Positions 34,382-42,376 of a DNA stretch of 64,000 nucleotides are shown here, in pieces. The notes under the pieces were generated by a model. That model saw only the letters and a list, made by a program, of their open reading frames with translations. It was not told the origin of the DNA and did no database searches. Both the position numbers and the translations under genes were made by a program. The DNA is from an uncultured Myxococcales bacterium (lineage in GTDB: Bacteria; Myxococcota_A; UBA9042), in NCBI GenBank assembly GCA_903842345.1, contig CAIMLR010000004.1, positions 307,358 through 371,357 on the forward strand, read 5' to 3'. How positions within the stretch are numbered: position 1 is the stretch's first letter; each line of letters opens with the position of its first letter.

Positions 34382-35163
34382 ACCTCGACACCATGACCAT
34401 CGCCGTCCGCCGCCGCTCGATCGCGGAACTGTACGACCTCGCGCTGCTCGTGCTGCGGCGCCATCTGCTGGCGTTGACGGTGCTCGCCGTCGCGGGCGCG
34501 CTGCCGTGGGTGCTGCTGGACGCGTGGCTGCTGGCCGGCGTGCCGGAAGTCTGGGTGGCGTGGTACTTGCTGCTGCTGCTGGCGGTCGCGCAGGCGCCGC
34601 TGGCCACGGCCGCGCTGACGGCGTACCTCGGTGAGGCGATGTTCAATTCGCGGCCCTCGATGCGCCGCGCGGTGACGACGGCGGCGCGCCAATGGAGCCT
34701 CCTGCTGCAGATCGGTGTGATGTATGGCGTGCTCGCGTGGCTGCCGGTGCTGCTCTTCCTCGCGCCGCCGCACGCCGTTGCGGTCGCGGTGCTGGAAAAC
34801 CAGCGCGGTCGGGCGGCCTGGACGCGGGCGCATAGTCTGCGCGTGGCGTGGGCGACCGCGTGGCCGTCGCACCTTCTGTTGGCGATCGGGGTGCTGGCGG
34901 CGACGCTGGTGATGCTCGTCGGCACGTTGGACGCGCTGGAACACCTGCTGACCGCGGCGCGCGCGATGCCCGACTGGCTGGAAGTGCTGCCGCGGCTCGA
35001 TCCGGCGCACAGCGTGCTGCCGATTGTGGCGTTCTTCCTGACGCTGGCGTACCTCGCCGTTGTGCATTTTCTCGCGTATCTGGATCTGCGCACGGATCGC
35101 GAGGGATGGGACGTCGACCTCGCGCTGCGCCGCGTTGCGGAACGGCTGGAGGAAACGCCGTGA
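34378..35163 (+). CDS. Polytopic membrane protein of the MoxR/DUF58 operon
   Basis: A 261-residue protein with about six hydrophobic segments (for example residues 28-50, 55-85, 115-140, 160-182, 205-240) and few charged residues within them. The start overlaps the RDD-SpoIIM stop (ATGA) and its own stop is overlapped by the next gene, so it belongs to the operon. It resembles DUF4013/glycerophosphoryl-diester-phosphodiesterase-type membrane proteins only in layout; I do not name a family. A structural partner for the DUF4129/DUF58 proteins is a reasonable guess. Confidence 0.75.
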   Translation: MNLDTMTIAVRRRSIAELYDLALLVLRRHLLALTVLAVAGALPWVLLDAWLLAGVPEVWVAWYLLLLLAVAQAPLATAALTAYLGEAMFNSRPSMRRAVTTAARQWSLLLQIGVMYGVLAWLPVLLFLAPPHAVAVAVLENQRGRAAWTRAHSLRVAWATAWPSHLLLAIGVLAATLVMLVGTLDALEHLLTAARAMPDWLEVLPRLDPAHSVLPIVAFFLTLAYLAVVHFLAYLDLRTDREGWDVDLALRRVAERLEETP

Positions 35164-35906
35164 ATCGCCGCCTCTTCGCGCTTCTGGCCATTCTTGCCGG
35201 GCTGCTGCTGGGTGCGTCAGCCATGGCTGCGTCCGGCGCCGTCACCGACGATCCCCTCCGCGCGCGGCTGAAGGCGTTGGCGCCGCCGTGGTACGACGCC
35301 GAGCGGGATACGTGGCAGAAGGTCGAGAGTGCGGCACCCAAACCGCCGCCGGCGCTGCCGGAAGCCCGCGTGCCAGGCGCGTCGCCGTTTGTGACGTTCA
35401 TCGCGTGGCTGGTGGCCGCGCTGCTGTTGACGGCGCTGGCCTGGCTCATTTGGCAACTGCTTCCCAAGGAGCCGGGGCTGGCGCTGCCGGAGCCGCACAA
35501 ACCCGCATCGGTCCGCGATGCCCACGCGACGCTGCTGGAGCTCGACGTCGGCGAGCCGGGCGATCCGGAGCTGGCGCTGGCCGCGGCCAAGCAGGCGGAG
35601 CAGTGGTCGCGCGCGGTCGTCTGGCTCTACGCGATCCTGCTGGTGCGGCTGGATCGCGCGGGCGTGGTGCGCGTGCGGCGCGGGGCGACCAATCGGCGGT
35701 ATCGCCTGGAGGTGGCGGACTGGACGGCGTCGGGCGAGGCGCTGCAGCAGGCCGCGCCTGAACTGCTGCCGACAGTCGACGCCGTGATCAGCGCTTTTGA
35801 GCGCGCGTATTTTGGCCAGCAACCGACCGATCGCGCGCTTGTCGAGCGGCTGGAAGCGCGCATCCGTCGCGTGATGCGGGCGTTGCCGGGGGAGGCTGAG
35901 CGATGA
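35160..35906 (+). CDS. DUF4129-domain protein
   Basis: A 248-residue protein with GTG start inside the previous stop. An N-terminal signal or anchor (residues 5-22), a periplasmic stretch, one membrane helix at about 78-100 and then a cytoplasmic DUF4129-type helical domain (EQWSRAVVWLYAILLVRLDRAG ... YFGQQPTDRALVERLEARI). DUF4129 domains are standard companions of MoxR ATPases and DUF58 proteins, sometimes fused to transglutaminases. Here it stands alone. Part of the six-gene operon with four-base overlaps on each side. Confidence 0.82.
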   Translation: MNRRLFALLAILAGLLLGASAMAASGAVTDDPLRARLKALAPPWYDAERDTWQKVESAAPKPPPALPEARVPGASPFVTFIAWLVAALLLTALAWLIWQLLPKEPGLALPEPHKPASVRDAHATLLELDVGEPGDPELALAAAKQAEQWSRAVVWLYAILLVRLDRAGVVRVRRGATNRRYRLEVADWTASGEALQQAAPELLPTVDAVISAFERAYFGQQPTDRALVERLEARIRRVMRALPGEAER

Positions 35907-37063
35907 CACGTTGCCTCGCCGCGCTTGCCGCCGCCGTTTTGCTTGGCGCCTGTGGCGATCTGGACACGACGTATGGCGCGCGCGTTGGCCACAGCATCAA
36001 TGGCGTGCGCGTGCTGCATGACGCCCTGGAAGCGCGGACGACGCTGCGCGACGCGTGGCTGCTGTCGCCGGGTCTGGACGATGCGGACCTCCTGTTCTAC
36101 GTCGCGACTGAACACGAACTGCCCGACGTGCAGGCGAGCCTCTGGCTGCAGGACTGGCTTGCGGACGGCGAGACCGCGCGGCAGGTGGTCGTGATCGTGC
36201 GCGACGGCAACGTGACGGGGACGCTTTGCCGGCGCTGGTCGGCCGAGATGCGCAAAGCGGGGCAACTGGAAATGGCCGGGCGGCTGGATGCGCGCGCGGA
36301 GGCGGACCGCGGCGATGAAGTGACGTTGCCGGAGGTCGTGTCAGAAACGGACCTGTTCGTGATGGCGACGCGGGAGACCGCGCCGGTGCAGAAGCTCGCC
36401 GGGCTGGGGCTGTCTGAGGCGCCGACGACGCTGACGCTTGGCGCGTCGCTCGACCCGGAGGAGGACGGGGACGTCCTGATCAGCGCCGATGACCAAGCGC
36501 TGGCCGTGGCGTGGCCGATTGGTGAGAGCGGTCAGCTGCTTGTCGTCGCCAATGCGACGGGGCTCGTGGACGGCGCGCTGCCTGACCCGCGCGCGCGCAA
36601 GCTGCTGCAGGCGCTGCTGGACGAAATCCTGCGCTATCACGGTGAGCACAAACCCAAGGCGGTTTGGCTGGGCTCGCTGCGGGTCCGCGAGTCGGAGCCG
36701 CCGGAGCTGAATATGCTGAGCTTCCTGGCGATGTCGCCATTTGCCTGGCCGCTGTGGCACCTGCTGGCGCTGTTGCTGGTTGTCGTGCTGGCGCGGGCGG
36801 CGTGGCTGGGCCGGCGTGAAGCGCGGCGGGACGTTGAGGTTGTCCGCTTTTCGCGGCACGTCGATGCGCTGGCGGGCCACATGGCGCGCGCGGCGGCCAA
36901 GGATCCTGAAGTGGCCCGCGATGCCGCGGCTGCGTGGGCTGCAGCGGTCGGCAGGCCGCAACCGCCCGATACAATCGCCACGGCCGAAGACGCCATCGCC
37001 TGGCTGGCGGCGACGTCAGCCCCACCCGCTGTTCCACCGCCCGCAGGAGAAGCAAATGACTGA
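35903..37063 (+). CDS. DUF4350-domain lipoprotein/membrane protein
   Basis: A 386-residue protein with a signal peptide and lipobox-like LLGACGD. Residues about 30-240 fit DUF4350, a GATase-like alpha/beta domain (GVRVLHDALEARTT, DADLLFYVATEHELP, LLVVANATGLVDGALPD). A membrane helix lies at about 278-302 (WPLWHLLALLLVVVLARAAWL), with a cytoplasmic tail of about 80 residues. It sits between DUF4129 and MoxR genes, overlapping the first by four and the second by eight bases, the usual setting of this family. Biochemical role unknown. Confidence 0.82.
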   Translation: MTRCLAALAAAVLLGACGDLDTTYGARVGHSINGVRVLHDALEARTTLRDAWLLSPGLDDADLLFYVATEHELPDVQASLWLQDWLADGETARQVVVIVRDGNVTGTLCRRWSAEMRKAGQLEMAGRLDARAEADRGDEVTLPEVVSETDLFVMATRETAPVQKLAGLGLSEAPTTLTLGASLDPEEDGDVLISADDQALAVAWPIGESGQLLVVANATGLVDGALPDPRARKLLQALLDEILRYHGEHKPKAVWLGSLRVRESEPPELNMLSFLAMSPFAWPLWHLLALLLVVVLARAAWLGRREARRDVEVVRFSRHVDALAGHMARAAAKDPEVARDAAAAWAAAVGRPQPPDTIATAEDAIAWLAATSAPPAVPPPAGEAND

Positions 37064-38054
37064 CCAAGATGTCCGCAACGATGACGCCCTGAACGACGAG
37101 GTCCTGGCAGCCCAAGCGACGCTGGAGCGCCTGCGCGAATCCCTCGGGACGCTGTTTGTCGGCCAGCGCGCGCTCGTCGATGGCGTGCTCGTGGCGGTTG
37201 TTGCCAATGGCCATGTGCTCGTGGAGTCGCTGCCCGGCTTGGGCAAGACGCTGCTGGTGAAGGCGCTCGCGCGGCTGCTGGGGCTCCGCGCCAATCGCAT
37301 CCAGTTCACGCCGGACCTGATGCCGTCTGACATCACGGGCAGCCACGTTTTTGACCTCGCCGAGCGGCGCTTCGTGTTTCACCAAGGGCCGGTGTTCACG
37401 CAGTTCCTCTTGGCGGACGAGTTCAACCGCGCGCCGGCCAAGACCCACGCGGCGCTGCTGGAAGTGATGCAGGAGCGGCAGGTGACGCTGGACGGACGGC
37501 ACCATGGGCTGGAACTGCCGTTCCTTGTGATGGCGACGGCCAATCCGATTGAGAACGAGGGGACGTACGCGCTGCCGGAGGCGCAGCTCGATCGCTTCCT
37601 GTTCAAGCTGGTGCTGGAGTACCCGGGCGAGGTGGAAGAACAGCGGATTCTGACGCTGCATCTGGCCGGGAGTTCGCCGGAACAGTCGCTGGCGACGCTG
37701 GAGCCGGTGACGAACGCGGAGGGCGTGCTGGCGCTGCAGGCGCTGGCGGCGCGCGTGACGGTGGACGCGTCCATTGTGCGGTACATCACGGCGCTGGTGC
37801 GCAAAACCCGCTCGTGGCCGGGTCTGCATCTGGGCGCGAGTCCGCGCGCGGGCGTGTCCATGCTGGCGGCGGCGCGCGCGACGGCGCTCCTGCGCGGGCG
37901 GATGTTCGTGGTGCCCGATGACGTGAGCGAGGTTGCGATGGCGGCGCTGCGGCATCGCGTGATTCTCAGCCCGGAGGCGGAAGTGGAAGGCCGATCGGCG
38001 GACGCGATCCTCGCCGAGATCCTCAAATCCGTTGAAGTGCCGCGCGGAGTCTGA
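37056..38054 (+). CDS. MoxR-family AAA+ ATPase
   Basis: A 332-residue AAA+ ATPase. Walker A is in ESLPGLGKTLLVKALA (about 59-74), Walker B is LLADEFNRAP, sensor 1 is in VMATANPIENEGTYALPEAQLDRF (quoted in part; this segment is the MoxR hallmark), and an SPRAG sensor-2 segment lies near residue 270. MoxR proteins act as chaperone-like factors for a partner containing a VWA or DUF58 domain, here the next gene (TGATG overlap). The ATG overlaps the DUF4350 stop by eight bases; a longer upstream reading is a shadow. Confidence 0.94.
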   Translation: MTDQDVRNDDALNDEVLAAQATLERLRESLGTLFVGQRALVDGVLVAVVANGHVLVESLPGLGKTLLVKALARLLGLRANRIQFTPDLMPSDITGSHVFDLAERRFVFHQGPVFTQFLLADEFNRAPAKTHAALLEVMQERQVTLDGRHHGLELPFLVMATANPIENEGTYALPEAQLDRFLFKLVLEYPGEVEEQRILTLHLAGSSPEQSLATLEPVTNAEGVLALQALAARVTVDASIVRYITALVRKTRSWPGLHLGASPRAGVSMLAAARATALLRGRMFVVPDDVSEVAMAALRHRVILSPEAEVEGRSADAILAEILKSVEVPRGV

Positions 38055-39394
38055 TGCTGCACCCGACGCGACTCCTGACTCTTGCGGTGGCGCTGCCGGC
38101 GGCGACGTCGCTGTTGCTGCTCGTGAACGCTGAGCCTTGGCCGGCGCTCGTGGCGGTGGACTGCGTCATCGCGCTCGTCGCGGTGCTGGATGCGTGGCTC
38201 GGCTGGCGGCGCGCGGGGTTGCTGCGGGCCGACGCGACGACGCACGGTACGTGGTCGCTGGGGCGCAAGGCGTCGATCGCGGTGACGCTGGATTGGCGCG
38301 GCCAGCGGACCGTGCGGGTGACCCTGGCGCCGGACGTGCCAACGACCGTGCGGGTTGCCGACGCGGCCGAGGCGCAAACGCTGGCGCCGATGTCCCGGCT
38401 GGAGCTGGCGTTTCTCGCGACGGCGAGCGAGCGTGGGGCGTGGGAGCTGGGCGGTGTGCACGTCGCGTTGCCCAGTCCGCTGGGGCTCTGGCAGCGGCAC
38501 TTGCTGCTGGGAACGGCGCAGCCGGTCCATACGTACCCGAACCTGAAGCAGCTCTCGGACTACGCGCTCCTGGCGCGGACGGACCGTCTGGCGCTGATCG
38601 GCGTGCGGCGCAGTCGGCGCGTGGGCGGGGACACGGAGTTCGAGCGACTGCGCGATTACCACTCGGACGACGCGCTGAACCGCATGGATTGGCGGGCGAC
38701 CGCGCGGCGGGATGCGCTGACGGTGCGCGACTACCAGACCAACCAGAGCCAGCGCGTGCTCCTGCTTGTCGACGCCGGGCGGATGCTGACCTCGACCGCG
38801 GCGGGCACGGATGGGGTGACGCGCAGCCTGCTGGACCACGCGATCGACGCGGCGCTGCTGCTGGCGTGGGCGGCGACGCGGCAGGGCGATCGCGTGGGGT
38901 TGCTGGCGTACGCGGACGGCGTGAAACGCTGGGTGGCGCCGCGCGGCGGGCCGCGACAGGTGACCGCGCTCATCCACGCGCTGCACGATCTGCAGGCGGA
39001 CAGCGTGGAGAGCCGCCACGAGGAGGCCTTCCTGCTGCTGGAACGGCGGGAACGCAAGCGGTCGCTCGTGATCGTGCTCACGCATGTGCTGGACGACGTG
39101 AACGCCGACCATCTGGAACGCCACGCGCGACTGGTGTCAAGCCGACACCTGCCGCTCTTCGTGCTGCTGCGCGATCCGGACCTGCATGGCGCGGTGCCAA
39201 GCGCGGAACTGCCGCCGCAGGACGTGGGGCAGTTCTGGCGCGCAGGCGCAGCGGCGACGCTGGTGCAGTGGCGCGCCGGCGTCATCGACCGGCTCAAGGC
39301 GGCCGGGGCGCTTGTCATCGATTGCGACGCGCAGCAGCTCTCGGCGGAGGTCGTCAGCCGCTATCTGGAAGTCAAAGCCCGGCATTTGCTCTAG
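38054..39394 (+). CDS. DUF58-domain protein (VWA-like)
   Basis: A 446-residue protein. Two N-terminal membrane helices (about 8-24, 31-50) are followed by a beta-rich part and the DUF58 core, with the signature EFERLRDYHSDDALNRMDWRA (quoted in part) near residues 198-217 and a VWA-like fold after it (LLLVDAGRMLTS carries the MIDAS-like D-x-G-x-M-x-S pattern). DUF58 proteins are the usual partner of MoxR. It is the last gene of the operon starting at 32618. In better-known bacteria such clusters act in cell-envelope integrity or stress tolerance; that is inference here. Confidence 0.9.
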   Translation: MLHPTRLLTLAVALPAATSLLLLVNAEPWPALVAVDCVIALVAVLDAWLGWRRAGLLRADATTHGTWSLGRKASIAVTLDWRGQRTVRVTLAPDVPTTVRVADAAEAQTLAPMSRLELAFLATASERGAWELGGVHVALPSPLGLWQRHLLLGTAQPVHTYPNLKQLSDYALLARTDRLALIGVRRSRRVGGDTEFERLRDYHSDDALNRMDWRATARRDALTVRDYQTNQSQRVLLLVDAGRMLTSTAAGTDGVTRSLLDHAIDAALLLAWAATRQGDRVGLLAYADGVKRWVAPRGGPRQVTALIHALHDLQADSVESRHEEAFLLLERRERKRSLVIVLTHVLDDVNADHLERHARLVSSRHLPLFVLLRDPDLHGAVPSAELPPQDVGQFWRAGAAATLVQWRAGVIDRLKAAGALVIDCDAQQLSAEVVSRYLEVKARHLL

Positions 39395-39534
39395 GTTGTG
39401 TGGCCAGGACGGCGATGGCGCACTCCCGTCAGCGGGTGGAGGACCGCCGCATTGCCCCGCCCCACCCGTTGCCTGTACACTGCGTCGCCCGGTGCCGCAC
39501 AAGGTTCGGTCTATTCCCTGTCCCGGAGTTCCCA

Positions 39535-41682
39535 GTGCCCAAGCAACACCTGTTGGCCCGTTGGCTGCGCGACGATGCGGCACGGTCGCACGACAAGGGC
39601 CAACACCACACTGCGCCCTGGTACGCGACGCTGTGGCTGACCGGCGTGGACTACTTTTCCTCGCTCGGTTACGCGCCCGGTCTCGCGCTCATGGCCGCCG
39701 GCTACGTGGCGCCGCTGGCGACGCTGATCCTGGTGCTTGTGACGTTTCTCGCCGCTGTGCCGGTCTACGCGTTCGTCGCGAAGTACTCGTCGGACGGCGA
39801 GGGCTCGATCAAGATGATTGAGCGCCTGACGACGAAGTGGGGCCTGCTCGGTTGGCTCGGCAAGACGCTGGTCCTCGTGCTGCTTGGCTTCGCGATGACG
39901 GACTTCGTCATCACCATCACGCTGTCCGCGGCCGACGCGACGCACCACGTGATGGAGAATCCGCTGCTGCGCGACTACATGCCGGACAGTCCGGTGCTCA
40001 TCACCGCGGTGCTGATCGTCGGGCTCTGCCTCGTCTTCCTCAAGGGATTCAAGGAGGCCATTGGCCTGTCCGTGCTCATCGCGTTGCCGTACATGGTCAT
40101 GAACGCGGTGATCATCGGCGTTGGGATCGGTGAACTGTCGCACCGGCCGGAGCTGATCGCCGCGTGGTGGCAGAAGATCGCGCATTTCAACGCGGAAGAA
40201 CTGCGCCAGGCGCTGCAGCCGATGTCCAACGACGGCGTCGGTCCGGTGGCGTACATCCACGGCGGCGGGGCGACGATGCTGATCGCCGTCTCCCTGCTGG
40301 TCTTTCCCAAGCTGGCGCTGGGCATGTCCGGTTTTGAGACCGGCGTCTCCGTGATGCCGCACATTTCCGCCAAGGACGCAGCGGAGCGCGTGCGCAATAC
40401 CCGTAAGCTGCTGTTCTTCGCCGCGTTGCTGATGTCGATCGAGCTGTTGGGCGCCAACTTCGTCTCCACGCTGCTGATTCCGCCGGAGCAGTTCTGGGTC
40501 GCGCGTCCAGGCGTCGCGGCGGGCGCTGCACAAGGTCGCGCGCTGGCGTTCCTGGCCCACGAACTGCTCGGCCCGACCTTTGGCACCGTCTACGATCTGG
40601 TGACCGTGCTCATCTTGTGGTTTGCCGGGGCGAGCGCCATGGCGGGCCTGCTGGGCATCATTCCGCGCTACCTGCCGCGTTTTGGCATGAGCCCGATGTG
40701 GCTGGAATACCGCCGGCCGCTGGTCCTCGTGATTACCGGCGTGTGCCTGCTGGTGAACTGGGTCTTTCAGGCGGACGTGGAAGCGCAGGGCGGCGCGTAC
40801 GCCACGGGCGTGCTCGTGCTGATGGCGTCCGGCGCGTTTGCGGTCTTGCTGGCGGAACGCGAGAAGCCGTTCTATCGCCTTATTTTCACAGTCATTTTGG
40901 CGATTTTCGGTTACGTCCTCGTTGTCAACACGGGCGAACGCCCGGACGGCGTCAAGATCGCCAGCCTGTTCATTGCCGCCATCATCGTCGCAAGCATTTG
41001 GAGCCGCTGGCGGCGCGCGTCCGAGCTGCGGGTCGGCGAAGTGCAATTCGCCACGGAAGCCTCGCGCGCGGCGTGGGAAGCGCTCTGCAGCGCGCAAGGC
41101 TTGGTGCTCGTGCCGCTGCGCAACATGACCGTGGAAGCACGGCGGCGCAGCGAGGCCAAGCGGATGCAGCACGCCCAATCCACGGCGGCCAAGTACGCGT
41201 TCTTGCATGTTGAATTGACGGACGATCCGTCGGCGTTCGCCACGCCCATCATGGTCAACGTCCTGGAAGCCGACGGCGACATCATCGTGGAGGTCAGCGG
41301 CGCCGTGGCCATCGCCAACGCGATCGCTTTTGTCGCGCTGAAGATGGGCGCCGATCAGGTGATCATCGGCCTGCTGGACAACGGCACGCCGGCGCAAAAT
41401 GCCTTGCTGTACCTGCTGTTCGGCACGGGCGAAGTGGGCTACGCGGTGCGCTCCATCTTCGTGCGCGTGCGCGAGGAACGGCTGTCGGACCAGTTCGCCG
41501 AGCGCAAGAGCTTTGACGACGATCGCGACCGCCGGGAGAAGAACCTCCTGCGCGACGCGATGCTGATGTCTGACGAAGAGCGCCACACGCACATGACGCA
41601 GCTGTTCGAACAGGAGCGCTCCGAGTTTGAGACGCGCCTGAGCGTTGGACCGAAGATGCCGCGGCTGATTCTGTACGATTGA
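39535..41682 (+). CDS. APC superfamily permease with C-terminal cytoplasmic domain
   Basis: A 715-residue protein with GTG start and GGAG seven bases upstream. Residues about 30-480 form some 12 membrane helices in the APC fold; the first carries VDYFSSLGYAPGLAL, the unwound substrate-binding helix. Residues about 490-715 form a soluble alpha/beta domain with a VIIGLLDNGTP segment and a charged C-terminal helix, recalling the cytoplasmic domain of KimA/YdaO-type transporters. Substrate may be an amino acid or potassium; I cannot choose. The open frame extends far upstream through the DUF58 gene in another frame, which is a shadow. It is followed directly by a terminator-like hairpin. Confidence 0.85.
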   Translation: MPKQHLLARWLRDDAARSHDKGQHHTAPWYATLWLTGVDYFSSLGYAPGLALMAAGYVAPLATLILVLVTFLAAVPVYAFVAKYSSDGEGSIKMIERLTTKWGLLGWLGKTLVLVLLGFAMTDFVITITLSAADATHHVMENPLLRDYMPDSPVLITAVLIVGLCLVFLKGFKEAIGLSVLIALPYMVMNAVIIGVGIGELSHRPELIAAWWQKIAHFNAEELRQALQPMSNDGVGPVAYIHGGGATMLIAVSLLVFPKLALGMSGFETGVSVMPHISAKDAAERVRNTRKLLFFAALLMSIELLGANFVSTLLIPPEQFWVARPGVAAGAAQGRALAFLAHELLGPTFGTVYDLVTVLILWFAGASAMAGLLGIIPRYLPRFGMSPMWLEYRRPLVLVITGVCLLVNWVFQADVEAQGGAYATGVLVLMASGAFAVLLAEREKPFYRLIFTVILAIFGYVLVVNTGERPDGVKIASLFIAAIIVASIWSRWRRASELRVGEVQFATEASRAAWEALCSAQGLVLVPLRNMTVEARRRSEAKRMQHAQSTAAKYAFLHVELTDDPSAFATPIMVNVLEADGDIIVEVSGAVAIANAIAFVALKMGADQVIIGLLDNGTPAQNALLYLLFGTGEVGYAVRSIFVRVREERLSDQFAERKSFDDDRDRREKNLLRDAMLMSDEERHTHMTQLFEQERSEFETRLSVGPKMPRLILYD

Positions 41683-41703
41683 GCCGGGCGAACACGGCCC
41701 GGC
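41683..41703. terminator. Bidirectional terminator-like hairpin between convergent genes
   Basis: A 7-bp perfect stem GCCGGGC/GCCCGGC with a 7-nt loop fills exactly the gap between the APC permease stop and the stop of the minus-strand hotdog gene. Lack of a clear T-run on either side makes it a candidate rather than a proven terminator. Confidence 0.5.
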
Positions 41704-42186
41704 CTACTTCCGGGCGGGCACCCAGGCCCAGATCGCTTCCACCAAAATCGGCGCATTGCCCGATTCGTCCGTCACGAGCACTTCCACCGGCAGATCGCCT
41801 TTTTCCTGCGCGAAGAGCTGCTTCTGCTCGGGCGTCAAACGCGCGGTTGCGGTAATCGCGCCTTTGGAGCGCTTGATGAACTTGGTGTTGAGCGACTTGA
41901 TGAGCGGCAGGCTGTCATCGCGCACATTCATCCCGACCACGAGGCCGGACGCCGACTCTGCGACCAGAATCATCGCCGCCGCATGCACCTGGCCGATGTG
42001 ATTGCGCGTCTTGCCGCGGTTCTTGACCCGGATCGTCACGACGTCCTCAGTCATTTCAAGCACCTCCAACCCCGACGTGCCGACGTACGGAATCATCCGC
42101 CCCATCGCCAGCGTCAACAGCCGCCCGCCGAGCGGCAGGGACTGGAGCTTGTGGACCATCTTGGCAATCTTGTTCGGCTGGCTCAT
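41704..42186 (-). CDS. DUF4442/PaaI-like hotdog-fold protein
   Basis: A 160-residue protein of the hotdog fold, closest in pattern to DUF4442 and PaaI-type thioesterases: a GGRLLTLAMGRMIPYVGTSG start, VRVKNRGKTRNHIGQVHAAAM (N-H-x-G-x-x-H core, quoted in part) and a final beta-strand region. The central NHIGQVHAAA is where the family binds its acyl-thioester. Cytoplasmic. The start is the ATG at 42184-42186; a longer upstream reading is discarded. Divergent from the FG-GAP lipoprotein with 190 bp between. Substrate unknown. Confidence 0.8.
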   Translation of the reverse strand: MSQPNKIAKMVHKLQSLPLGGRLLTLAMGRMIPYVGTSGLEVLEMTEDVVTIRVKNRGKTRNHIGQVHAAAMILVAESASGLVVGMNVRDDSLPLIKSLNTKFIKRSKGAITATARLTPEQKQLFAQEKGDLPVEVLVTDESGNAPILVEAIWAWVPARK

Positions 42187-42376
42187 GCGGAGTCTCTCGG
42201 GACGGAGTTGTGGGGGCGACGGCGATGCGCGCGGGCGTATCCTGAGGCAGAGACGCGGCATTGTCGACCGCGACCGCTGCGCTTGACGGGCCCCCACCGG
42301 TCCCGCATCCTGAAAACGACCTGCGCGGCGCGGAAACGGGCCCGGATGCGCGCGGCGAGCGACCACCCGGAGTGAA

